A stretch of DNA of 64,000 bases from Paenibacillus sp. RUD330 (lineage in GTDB: Bacteria > Bacillota > Bacilli > Paenibacillales > Paenibacillaceae). The first letter of the stretch is position 1. The number at the start of each line of letters is the position of its first letter. Positions 1 to 7,530 of the stretch are shown here, piece by piece. The notes beneath the pieces are model-generated. The model did not search any database. It saw only the letters and a list, made by a program, of their open reading frames with translations, and was not told the origin of the DNA. Both the position numbers and the translations under genes were made by a program. Where the stretch lies: NCBI RefSeq assembly GCF_002243345.2, contig NZ_CP022655.2, positions 4,582,001 through 4,646,000 of the forward strand, in the 5' to 3' direction.

Positions 1-473
1 CGTTTCTTGATGTCGCGGGTGTTGACGATCAGCGCCTTGTGGCTCCCGTCGATGCAGATCACCGTTTCGCCCGAGGTCACCGCGAGAAGCATCGGGACGA
101 TCATCACTTCCGCGCTCGCATCCGCGGCATGCAGATAGTCATGGAGCGCATAATCGGCGACCCGGCTCGCATGCAGCCCTTGCGCCTGCTCGTCCTTCAA
201 GGCCGTCATCAGAGGCTGCAGGATGTCCCGGTTGATCCGGTCCTGGTCCACCATCGGCTCGAGGAAGACGGCTGCGGCGTTGAAGCTTCCGAAGATGCGG
301 AACTGCCGGATCGCGATGTCGTCCGTTTCCCCGAAAACCTCCTTGAGCATGCGGAGCATCTCATCCAGCCTGGAGGAAGCCTGCATGCTCTCATACTTTC
401 TCAGCGTCAAGTCTTTGACGGGAACGGAACCGGTACGCTTGAACAGATTGGATTTGCCCCGCCAGCTTCCCAT
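1..473 (-). CDS. GerA-family spore germination protein, N-terminal part
   Basis: This is the first 157 codons of a gene that runs off the left edge. The ATG at 473 is preceded by a purine-rich GGGGAGGGGAGAAGG Shine-Dalgarno region. The protein begins MGSWRGKSNLFKR. The soluble N-terminal domain of GerAA/GerKA-type subunits is recognisable from a segment like FGETDDIAIRQFRIFG (about residues 48-63), then FLEPMVDQDRIN, and at the edge a segment like VICIDGSHKALIVNTRD, which in this family precedes the membrane region. GerA-family A subunits sit in the spore inner membrane with B and C subunits as nutrient germinant receptors. Neither partner is visible, and the membrane part lies outside the window. 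The family call is good; the germinant cannot be inferred. Confidence 0.85.
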   Translation of the reverse strand, partial: MGSWRGKSNLFKRTGSVPVKDLTLRKYESMQASSRLDEMLRMLKEVFGETDDIAIRQFRIFGSFNAAAVFLEPMVDQDRINRDILQPLMTALKDEQAQGLHASRVADYALHDYLHAADASAEVMIVPMLLAVTSGETVICIDGSHKALIVNTRDIKK

Positions 474-566
474 CGGCCTTCTCCCCTCCCCTGAATGTGC
501 AAGTACCGGTAGTATAACCAGCCTGTTCCAGGGTATGTGCCTCGCGCGGCAAGGGAAGGGGAGGCG

Positions 567-600
567 GAAAAAGGCTCCGGACGCGGGGTCCGAAGCCTTG
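567..600 (-). terminator. Rho-independent terminator of the ArsR-type gene
   Basis: Read on the minus strand, a 12-bp stem (AAGGCTTCGGAC paired with GTCCGGAGCCTT, one G-T pair) with a 5-nt loop is followed by a T run. It lies just downstream of the stop at 626. Confidence 0.85.
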
Positions 601-625
601 AAGGAGGGATGGAGTTCGAGAAAAG

Positions 626-1234
626 CTAGGACAAGGCGTCCCACCGGGGCCACATCTCGACCGGATTCCGCTCGTAGATTTCCTTTTCCCGGAACAGGAA
701 TTGATGCATGATGAACTCCCGCCGGATCGTGGCGAAGTCGTCGTGAACTTCCTTGATGAAGGCGTTGATCTCCTTCTCCTCGTAGCTGCGCCCCGCCTCC
801 AGCCGGCCTGCCAGATGCTCCAGCACTACCAGCTTCTTCTTCAGCTGGGCCGGGATGCTCTTCAGCCTGCCGTCCTTGTCGAAGAAATTGTTCAGCACCC
901 CGCTGCGGAACTTCTCCATCCGTTCGTCCATGGCCCGGTTCTCCTCCCTGCCGTCCGCCGTCCGGCGGTAGATCAAGCTCGCGGCTCCTTGCGCTCCGCT
1001 GCGGATGAAATAATCGTTGAGCGTGAAATAGATCGTGTTCTTGTCGCGCCGTTCGTTGATCAGGCTTGCCTCCCGCAGCTTGGCCGCATGGTGGGTAATC
1101 GTCGCCGGCGTCAGCGACAGCTTCTCGGCGAGCGCCTGTCCGTTCAGCTCGCCCTCGGCCAGCAGGATCAGCATCCGGATCCGCGTCGGATCGGCCAGAG
1201 CCTTGTGGTAAGCGACAACCTTCTCCAGCTGCAT
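626..1234 (-). CDS. ArsR-family regulator with C-terminal DUF2087 domain
   Basis: A 202-residue DNA-binding protein. Residues ~5-85 form a winged helix typical of ArsR regulators (ALADPTRIRMLILLAEGEL, recognition-helix region LTPATITHHAAKLREA, wing ERRDKNTIYFTL). The C-terminal half (KFRSGVLNNFFDKDGRLKSI, then EKEINAFIKEVHDDFATIRR) is the DUF2087 domain seen fused to such HTH domains in Firmicutes. An in-frame ATG at 1255 lacks a ribosome binding site, whereas the ATG at 1234 follows AAAAGGGGG at 9 nt, so I start there. No cysteine-rich metal site is visible in the HTH, so metal sensing is not supported. A perfect 14-bp palindrome just upstream suggests autoregulation. The target gene is unknown; neighbours are transcribed separately. 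Confidence 0.88.
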   Translation of the reverse strand: MQLEKVVAYHKALADPTRIRMLILLAEGELNGQALAEKLSLTPATITHHAAKLREASLINERRDKNTIYFTLNDYFIRSGAQGAASLIYRRTADGREENRAMDERMEKFRSGVLNNFFDKDGRLKSIPAQLKKKLVVLEHLAGRLEAGRSYEEKEINAFIKEVHDDFATIRREFIMHQFLFREKEIYERNPVEMWPRWDALS

Positions 1235-1267
1235 GAAGGCCAGCCCCCTTTTCAATAATTCAATCCA

Positions 1268-1297
1268 TATCTAATTAGATACTAATCGAATTTGATT
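1268..1297. promoter_or_regulatory. Candidate operator of the ArsR-type regulator
   Basis: TATCTAATTAGATA at 1268-1281 is a perfect 14-bp palindrome. It is followed at 1284-1297 by an imperfect one (AATCGAATTTGATT). Both lie 35-65 nt upstream of the regulator start. Short AT-rich palindromes at this position are usual ArsR-type sites; binding by this protein is inferred. Confidence 0.5.
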
Positions 1298-1344
1298 CCT
1301 TCGTCAAGAGGTGATCCGCGGCTCCGCAGAAGGAAAGGAACGAT

Positions 1345-1385
1345 GAAAAGCCTCCTTCAGGATGTCGCCTGAGGCGGAGGCTTCG
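1345..1385 (-). terminator. Terminator of the phospholipase D-like gene
   Basis: Minus-strand hairpin with arms GAAGCCTCC and GGAGGCTTTTC and a smaller internal hairpin, directly after the stop at 1401. Confidence 0.7.
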
Positions 1386-1400
1386 ATAGGGATGAAACGA

Positions 1401-3008
1401 CTAAGCGAACTTGCTCGTGAGCTTGTTGAGGTAGGTGCTGGGATGGAGCGCCGGATGCTTGAAAAACTCCCCGGCATCCTCGACCTTGCGGGATACGCCG
1501 AGATCGTAGCCGATCATCTCCCGGACTGTATCCGCGAAGGCTCCGCCTCTCACCAGGATGCCAAGCTCGAAGTCATGGCAGGCGCTGCGCTCGTTCAAGT
1601 TGTAGGAGCCGTGGAACACCGCGTCTGATCTGCGGTCGTAAGCGACTTTCCAATGGGAAAACCGTTCCGTGCCGCTGTAATCGTAGAAGGAAACGCCCTT
1701 CTCGAAAGGGAGGCGCATATGGCCTCGGACGGCGGCGAGATTGGTCGGGTGGTCGTTGATATGGAGAGGATTGCAAATGGATATATGTGACGCCCTGTCC
1801 GCTTCCAGGCTCTGAAGCTTCTTCCAGAACTCATCGTCGATGAGGTAAGGATTCACGATGACGGTCTCATCGGCTGCATGCTCCAGCAGGGAGAGATGAT
1901 ACGATTGGATCAGATTCACGGGATTGCCCGCGAAGCTGGCGACCAGCGTGCATTCCTCGTCTCCGTATCGTCTGTTCTCCGAGGAGGGGCGATAGAATTC
2001 ATCTCCGGGATCGAACGATTCCCCTGTCGCTACCCCCCATTGAGCGGCGAAGATCCGGTTCGCGGAATACGCCGCCTCTCCCCGGATCCGGAAGCAGCCG
2101 TCATGCCATTCCTTCGGACTGCCCGGAATTCCCATCCGACGGCCGCCGGCAATGACATTCCCCTCGGCGATGATCGGCGTGTCGCCCAAGTACTGGTCGC
2201 CTACGTTGAGGCTGCCGAGCAGGAGCGTATGCCCGTCCAGCACGATGAACTTCCGGTGGTTGATGATGTTGAGCCCCGTCTCTGCCTCGGCTTGGGCGAA
2301 ATCATGGACATACAGGCTGCTGTCCCGCACGCCCTTCTCCGCCAGCTCCTTGCGCCTCGCCGGCCACGCCTCCTTGGGACAGCAGCTCTCGAACGTGTCG
2401 ACGACTTGCGCGCCCGCCGCCTCCAGCCTTTCCCTGAGGAGCGGGAAACGGCCGTACTCCAGATTATGGTCGTAGCCCAGCGCGCTCAGCGTCGCATCGA
2501 CCATGAGACGCACCTGGACGCCGCGCTTCAGAGCCGCTTCCAGTGCGGCGGCCACCCGGCCGCCGGACTTGTCGTTGAAGAAGAGCATGACGGAGAAATG
2601 GATGTAGCGCCTTGCGCGTCCGATCTCTTCCAGAATGGCCGCCAGGCTGTCCGGCCCGTTCACGAACGCCTCCGCTCGGTTGCCCTGCGTCGTATGGGGA
2701 GCAAGCAGGCTGAGATGCTCCAGCCGCATCCCGTTCACCTCATAAGCGATTTTCTCCAATCCTTCCTCCGTGGCTCCGGGCAGCAGGATCAGCTGGCTGC
2801 ATTCGGTCAGAAAGCCGCCAAGCCGCTCCTGCCGGTACTTTGCCGCCGCTTCCGCATCCATCCGCTCCTGAGCCAGGGCAGCAGCTTCCTTCCCGTCTTC
2901 CATCACGCCGCTGCTGAATCCGCCCGAAAGCCAATAGTTGAAAAAATCCACCATTCCCCGGCGCAGCCGGCCGTCCCAATCCTTCGCCGCGATTCGTCTA
3001 TGTTCCAC
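1401..3008 (-). CDS. Phospholipase D / cardiolipin synthase-like protein
   Basis: A 535-residue protein with two HKD catalytic motifs of the phospholipase D superfamily. Motif 1 is NHRKFIVLDG followed by GSLN (H251, K253, D258). Motif 2 is SHWKVAYD followed by HGSYNLNE (H452, K454, D458). Two intact motifs imply an active phosphatidyltransferase or phosphodiesterase. No transmembrane segment or signal peptide is evident at the N-terminus, unlike standard membrane-anchored Cls enzymes, so the substrate is left open. The start is a GTG at 3008 with GGAGGA 7 nt upstream; a nearby ATG (3014) is out of frame and stops at once. The gene stands alone between terminators. Confidence 0.85.
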   Translation of the reverse strand: MEHRRIAAKDWDGRLRRGMVDFFNYWLSGGFSSGVMEDGKEAAALAQERMDAEAAAKYRQERLGGFLTECSQLILLPGATEEGLEKIAYEVNGMRLEHLSLLAPHTTQGNRAEAFVNGPDSLAAILEEIGRARRYIHFSVMLFFNDKSGGRVAAALEAALKRGVQVRLMVDATLSALGYDHNLEYGRFPLLRERLEAAGAQVVDTFESCCPKEAWPARRKELAEKGVRDSSLYVHDFAQAEAETGLNIINHRKFIVLDGHTLLLGSLNVGDQYLGDTPIIAEGNVIAGGRRMGIPGSPKEWHDGCFRIRGEAAYSANRIFAAQWGVATGESFDPGDEFYRPSSENRRYGDEECTLVASFAGNPVNLIQSYHLSLLEHAADETVIVNPYLIDDEFWKKLQSLEADRASHISICNPLHINDHPTNLAAVRGHMRLPFEKGVSFYDYSGTERFSHWKVAYDRRSDAVFHGSYNLNERSACHDFELGILVRGGAFADTVREMIGYDLGVSRKVEDAGEFFKHPALHPSTYLNKLTSKFA

Positions 3009-3147
3009 TGTCCATTCCTCCGATCGTGTCCGCAGCCTGAATGCCGATAGGGAACATTAAACGGAAACCGCCGCTCTGTCCCAGCTTCGGGGAATCTGGA
3101 GGACAGCCTGGACCTTCATGGCTCGGGACAGGCATTGGCTCTCCGGC

Positions 3148-3190
3148 AAAAAAAGCCCCCGCAGCGGCGAAGGCCGATGCGGAGGCTTGC
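3148..3190 (-). terminator. Terminator of the YhgE/Pip-like gene
   Basis: Minus-strand hairpin AAGCCTCCGCATCGGCC...GCTGCGGGGGCTT followed by a run of seven T, about 70 nt past the stop at 3260. Confidence 0.85.
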
Positions 3191-3259
3191 TCCGTAGACG
3201 GTTGTCCATGCCAGCCGGGCTGTCAACCGAATCCGGGTCTGCGGACGGCGGCAGGCTCT

Positions 3260-5278
3260 CTAAGCCGCCGCCTCCCCTGCAAGCCGCGGATCCCGCCGGG
3301 CATGCGCGATGTTGAAGGCGAGACTGACGAGAGCGGCGGCTGCTAGCCATGCCGCCAGCGCCAGCGCATTCGCCGCCGTCCAGGAGCCGTCGCCGATCGA
3401 GATCGCGCTCTGGAAGCCGTGCAGCGAGAAGGTCATGGGCAGATACCGGCCGACGGCCTGCAGAACCGGGGCGCTCAGCTCGCTTGGGAACGTGCCGCCG
3501 CATGTCGCCAGCTGCACGACAAGGAGCGTGACGGACAGGAACTTGCCGATGAAGCCGAAGACCGTGACCAGCATGTAAATGATCGTCAGGAATGTCAGCG
3601 AGGCCAGAAGGCTGAAGCCGATGAATGCCGGCGTGCTGGCCGGCTCGATCCCGAAGCCGAAGAGAGCGACGGCGACGACGATCGCAGTCTGCGCGATGCC
3701 GACCGTGCAGAACAGGCCCAGCTTGTTGATCCACTGGGCGGTGCCGCCGAGGGCCTGGTCCTGCCTCCGTCCGAGCGGCAGGATGTTGGCGCCCATGATG
3801 CCGCCGACGAACAGCGCAAGCGACAGGAAGTAAGGCGCGATGCCGACCCCGTAGCTTGGAACCTCGTGCAGCTCCGATTCCACCAGCCGCACCGGCTCCG
3901 CGAGCATGGCGGAGACGCCGCTGCCCGTGCGGAGGCTGTCCGTGCGCTGCGACGCGTCCGCGAGCTTGGCCGACAGCTCGTCCGTGCCGGCGTCCAGCCT
4001 GCTCATGCCGCCGAGCAGCTTGGCGGTGCCGCTGTCCAGTCCCGACGCGCCGCCGGCGAGGCCTTCCATGCCGCTGCGCAGCGACTGGAACGCTGTTGCC
4101 CAGCCGTCCATGCCGGCGCTGAGCTTGGCGGTGCCCGCCTTCAAGCCGGAAGCTCCGGCGGCGGCATCGGCAAGCCCGCTGCCGAACTGCTTCAGCGAGC
4201 TCTGGAGCCTCTGCTCCCCGGCTGCGAGCTTATCGGCTCCGGCAGCCAGCTGCTGCTGGCTTGCCGCCAACGCTTGCGAGGCCGCTTCGGCTTGAGCAAG
4301 CTGCTCCCGCAGCCGGCCGAGAGCGGAGTCGCCGCCCGCTCCTTCCTTATCCTTCGCATAGGCGGCAAGCTCATCCTGCAGCTTCGCCAGGTCGGCCGAC
4401 AGCTTGGCTTGGCCGGCCGCGGCTTGACCGCTGGAAGCGGCAAGCCTGTCCATGCCGGATGCGGCTGTGTCCGAGCCGGCCTGAAGCCGCTTCTGCGCCG
4501 CTTCGAGATTTTCCATGCCATCCGCAAGGCTGGAGCCGCCTGCCGCCGCGCTTGCGGCGCCTTGCCGCAGCTGCTGCGAGGCCGCCGACAGCCTGGCTCC
4601 GCCGCCGCTGAGCCTAGCCGTTCCCGCAGCCAGCTCTCCGGCCCCGTCCGCAAGGCTTTTCAGCCCCGCATAGGCCGCCTCCGTGCCTTGATGAAGCGCG
4701 AGCGCGCCGCTGCCGGCGCTCCCGAGCCCATCCGCCATGCTCCTCATGGAGCTGAGCACGCCGTCCGCATAAGCCTTGGTCAGGCTCGCTTGAATGCCCG
4801 CCTTCATTTCCTTGACGGCGCTCGAGCCGACCTGCGAGGCGACGAAATTGCGTCCCGCGTCGGTTTCGTACAGAAGCCGGGCCGGCTTCGGATCGGCGTC
4901 CATCAGGCTGGCCGCGGAGGCGGAAAAGTCCTCCGGAACGGTTACCGTCATGTAGTACGTTCCATCCTTGAGGCCGTCATGCGCCTCCCGGGCCGTGACG
5001 AAGCGGAAATCCATCGTCCGCTTCCGCTGCAGCTCGCTTACGAAATCGGCTCCGGCATGAATCGGCTTGCCGCCTAGCATCGCTCCCACGTCTTCATTGA
5101 CGACCGCAATCGGCAGCTTGTCCAGCTTGCCGTACGGATTCCAGTATCCGGACAGGAACAGTCCCAAATAAATCAAGGGAACCAAAATCAGGAAGCCCAG
5201 CGCGATCCGTCCATGCGCATGATGCAGCAGCCGTTTCCAATCCCCGAAAATATGCCGCCATCCTTCCACGCCATTCAC
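3260..5278 (-). CDS. YhgE/Pip-family membrane protein
   Basis: A 672-residue membrane protein of the YhgE/Pip (phage infection protein) family, distant relatives of ABC-2 type permeases. One transmembrane helix lies near residues 25-46 (FLILVPLIYLGLFLSGYWNP). An extracytoplasmic domain follows (KLPIAVVNEDVGA), then a long Ala/Gly/Ser/Leu-rich stretch (~185-455) with repeated GxxKLxAGxxxL-like segments, probably coiled coil, and five hydrophobic helices in the last ~200 residues. Relatives are linked to phage adsorption or export of cell-surface material; the substrate here is unknown. The start is GTG at 5278, or GTG at 5269, which has better spacing from GGAGGAGGA. The LysR regulator is divergent across ~130 bp and may control this gene. 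Confidence 0.85.
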   Translation of the reverse strand: MNGVEGWRHIFGDWKRLLHHAHGRIALGFLILVPLIYLGLFLSGYWNPYGKLDKLPIAVVNEDVGAMLGGKPIHAGADFVSELQRKRTMDFRFVTAREAHDGLKDGTYYMTVTVPEDFSASAASLMDADPKPARLLYETDAGRNFVASQVGSSAVKEMKAGIQASLTKAYADGVLSSMRSMADGLGSAGSGALALHQGTEAAYAGLKSLADGAGELAAGTARLSGGGARLSAASQQLRQGAASAAAGGSSLADGMENLEAAQKRLQAGSDTAASGMDRLAASSGQAAAGQAKLSADLAKLQDELAAYAKDKEGAGGDSALGRLREQLAQAEAASQALAASQQQLAAGADKLAAGEQRLQSSLKQFGSGLADAAAGASGLKAGTAKLSAGMDGWATAFQSLRSGMEGLAGGASGLDSGTAKLLGGMSRLDAGTDELSAKLADASQRTDSLRTGSGVSAMLAEPVRLVESELHEVPSYGVGIAPYFLSLALFVGGIMGANILPLGRRQDQALGGTAQWINKLGLFCTVGIAQTAIVVAVALFGFGIEPASTPAFIGFSLLASLTFLTIIYMLVTVFGFIGKFLSVTLLVVQLATCGGTFPSELSAPVLQAVGRYLPMTFSLHGFQSAISIGDGSWTAANALALAAWLAAAALVSLAFNIAHARRDPRLAGEAAA

Positions 5279-5405
5279 TCCTCCTCCATGATCACGCTCC
5301 GTGCGGACCGTATCGGCTTCCCATTTTACGCGGGAGAATCGATTATGTATAATACATGAAAACTAATAAAACCATACACTCAAAGCTATGAATGGAGAAT
5401 GCGGA

Positions 5406-6311
5406 ATGGAACTGCTTCAGCTGCAGTATTTCCAGACGGTTGCCCGTCTGGAGCATATGACCAGGGCCGCGGAGGAGCTCAAGATCGCCCAGCCGTCGCT
5501 CAGCAAGACGATATCCCGGCTGGAAGACGATCTCGGCGTGCCGCTGTTCGACCGCCAGGGCCGCCAATTGCGGCTCAATTCGTTTGGACGCGCTTTTCTG
5601 GAGCGTGTGGACAAGGCGTTCGTGGAGCTTCTGGAGGGACGCCGTGAAATCCGGCAGCTGGCCGGTCTGCAGGAGGGCTCCGTGACGATCGCCGTCTCGC
5701 TCCCCCATCTGCTCCCGGGACTTCTCGGCCCTTTCTTGACGCAATTCCCGCTGGTGCGGCTGCGCCAGCGCATCGGCTCCTCCGCCTCGATGAAGCGCCA
5801 GCTGGAGAGCGGAGAAGCGGACCTCATCCTTTCCTCCGCTATCGTGGAAGGAAAAGACGTCGTCTGGGAGCCTCTTTATGAAGAGGAGATTTTCCTGCTG
5901 GCGCCCGCATCTCACCGCTTGTCCGGACAGGCCTCGGTCCGGCTTGAGGCCCTGCGGGAAGAACGCTTCATCAGCATGAATGCCGGTCATGACTTCCGCG
6001 TGCTGACCGACCGGCTGTGCGGCGAGGCGGGCTTCAGCCCGTTCACCGCCTTCGAGGGCGACGAGCCCCAGGTGATCGGCAACCTCGTGCGGCGCGGGCT
6101 CGGCGTCGCCTTCGTCCCGGAGCTGTCGGTCAACCGCCCTCTCTCCCCGGAGCTTCGCTTGCTGAAGCTGGCCGGCCCGTCCTGCAGGCGGACGATCGGA
6201 ATGGCTTTCGGCAGCCGCCGTTATCTCTCCGAGGCGGCGCAGCAGTTCCGGCGGCATGTCCGGCTATACTTCGACTCCGTCGGCTCGGATGTGGCCAGCC
6301 TCCTTCCCTGA
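5406..6311 (+). CDS. LysR-family transcriptional regulator
   Basis: A 301-residue LysR-type regulator. The N-terminal winged helix (MELLQLQYFQTVARLEHMTR, then LKIAQPSLSKTISRLEDDLGVPLFDR) is canonical, and residues ~88-295 form the LysR substrate-binding domain. An in-frame ATG at 5388 exists, but the protein family starts at MELLQLQYF. The ATG at 5406 also has the purine-rich GGAG about 9 nt upstream, so I start there. It is divergent from the YhgE/Pip gene, the usual arrangement for a LysR regulator and its target. The inducer cannot be read from the sequence. Confidence 0.92.
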   Translation: MELLQLQYFQTVARLEHMTRAAEELKIAQPSLSKTISRLEDDLGVPLFDRQGRQLRLNSFGRAFLERVDKAFVELLEGRREIRQLAGLQEGSVTIAVSLPHLLPGLLGPFLTQFPLVRLRQRIGSSASMKRQLESGEADLILSSAIVEGKDVVWEPLYEEEIFLLAPASHRLSGQASVRLEALREERFISMNAGHDFRVLTDRLCGEAGFSPFTAFEGDEPQVIGNLVRRGLGVAFVPELSVNRPLSPELRLLKLAGPSCRRTIGMAFGSRRYLSEAAQQFRRHVRLYFDSVGSDVASLLP

Positions 6312-6391
6312 ACGGTTCAGCAGGCTTGAAGCGAAATCGACGGCCATTTCGGCTTATCCCCAACCTCTCCCGGCAAGCTTGAAGGGGCAAC

Positions 6392-6450
6392 GAAAAAAAG
6401 AACTGTCCCCGCGCCGTTTCCTAAGGCGAGGGGGCAGTTCTTCTTTAGTT
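6392..6450. terminator. Bidirectional terminator between LysR and Rrf2 genes
   Basis: Long stem AAAGAACTGTCCCC / GGGGGCAGTTCTTCTTT flanked by A run on one side and T-rich sequence on the other. It serves the converging genes ending at 6311 and 6479. Confidence 0.85.
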
Positions 6451-6478
6451 CGAAGCCATACACACGCCGAAGCCGCCC

Positions 6479-6907
6479 TCAGGCAGGTCCGTCCAGAATG
6501 CCGGCCTGCAGGCTTTCGATGGTCACCGCCGCAAGCCGCCCCTCCAGGGCGGCCTGGGCAGCCCGCAGCTCGGCCTGCAGCGCGCCTTCGATGCCGCGGC
6601 CGATCTCGCAGGCCGGGTTCGGATGGTCATGGAAGCTGAAGAGGCCCTCCGCGGCGGCGGCCTCTACGGCCCGATAGACATCCAGCAGCGTAATCTCCGA
6701 CGATCCGCGGGCAAGGGAGGCGCCTCCCGTTCCGGCACGGACGTCGACAAGACGGGCTTTTTTGAGCATGCCGAGAATTTTGCGGATGATGACGGGATTC
6801 GTGTTCACGCTGCCCGCCAAAAAGTCCCCCGTGCATGGCTGCGCCGACGCCGAGACAAGGGTAAGGATGTGGACCGCTATGGAAAACCGGCTGCTGATCT
6901 GCTTCAT
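6479..6907 (-). CDS. Rrf2-family regulator (YwnA-like)
   Basis: A 142-residue Rrf2 regulator. The winged helix is clear (FSIAVHILTLV, then AGSVNTNPVIIRKILGMLKK, wing TGGASLARGSSEITLLDVYRAV). Fe-S Rrf2 members carry three clustered cysteines. Here only two scattered Cys are seen (near residues 25 and 99), so a redox or electrophile role like that of the YwnA subgroup is more likely than a cluster. It is a close paralogue of the regulator at 57364-57786 (shared GSVNTNPVIIR and EITLLDVYRAV). The start at 6907 has GGTGGGA upstream. No obvious target gene adjoins it. Confidence 0.88.
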   Translation of the reverse strand: MKQISSRFSIAVHILTLVSASAQPCTGDFLAGSVNTNPVIIRKILGMLKKARLVDVRAGTGGASLARGSSEITLLDVYRAVEAAAAEGLFSFHDHPNPACEIGRGIEGALQAELRAAQAALEGRLAAVTIESLQAGILDGPA

Positions 6908-7039
6908 CGTTCATCCCACCTTCTATGGTAGCGATAGTAGTTCCGGGAGGAGGAAATGTCAAGCCGCAGCGCCGATTCCGATCACTCGGAACGCGTCATT
7001 CGGCCGATGCCGCCCGCCCGGCTTCTGCTGACGCACCCG

Positions 7040-7080
7040 CAAAAAAAGAAGCTCCCTATCGCCGAAGGGAGCTTCTTGCC
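7040..7080 (-). terminator. Terminator of the small membrane protein gene
   Basis: Minus-strand hairpin GAAGCTCCCTTCGGCGATAGGGAGCTTC followed by a T run, immediately after the stop at 7093. Confidence 0.9.
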
Positions 7081-7092
7081 GAGCCGCTCCGC

Positions 7093-7431
7093 CTAGAAGC
7101 TGCTCGGCGGAGGCGGTACAGGCGGATGCGGGGGCCGACTCGGAACGAATGTCCTGGACGCGCTGACGAACAGCGTAATGGCGGTGGCCAGATGCATAGC
7201 CATGCCGACAAACGGAATCCAGGCAATCAGCGAAGTGATGATGCCGAGGATGGAGCCGCTGCTGGATTCGCCATTGCTTTTGGACAAGGCGAAAGTAACG
7301 ATATGCAGGATAAGCATGACGAATAAAGGCACATAACCGAAGCCGATCACGATCAAGGCTCCTGCCAGCGGGATGCCGAGGACCAGTTCCATAGCCCCCG
7401 TCAGCCATTTCATCGTGCGGGATGCAGGCAT
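7093..7431 (-). CDS. Small membrane protein of unknown function
   Basis: A 112-residue protein with two to three hydrophobic segments (about residues 9-45, GAMELVLGIPLAGALIVIGF and beyond, and ~62-90, ILGIITSLIAWIPFVGMAMH). The tail is proline-rich (PSRPPHPPVPPPPSSF). The predicted membrane topology and the well-placed GGGGGAATACGTTC before the ATG support a real gene. It is monocistronic with its own terminator. I do not recognise the family well enough to assign a role. Confidence 0.72.
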   Translation of the reverse strand: MPASRTMKWLTGAMELVLGIPLAGALIVIGFGYVPLFVMLILHIVTFALSKSNGESSSGSILGIITSLIAWIPFVGMAMHLATAITLFVSASRTFVPSRPPHPPVPPPPSSF

Positions 7432-7530
7432 GAACGTATTCCCCCTATAGTCGGATAGAGCAACTATATCAGGAGAATCTACAAAATACTACCATCATCC
7501 GCCGCAGCCATCCTCGCTCAGACCGGCAAA

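Noticed and set aside
3419-5077. A 552-codon plus-strand frame antisense to the YhgE/Pip gene
   Set aside because: Low-complexity Arg/Ala/Gly-rich translation, no ribosome binding site, and the minus-strand frame encodes a good membrane protein.
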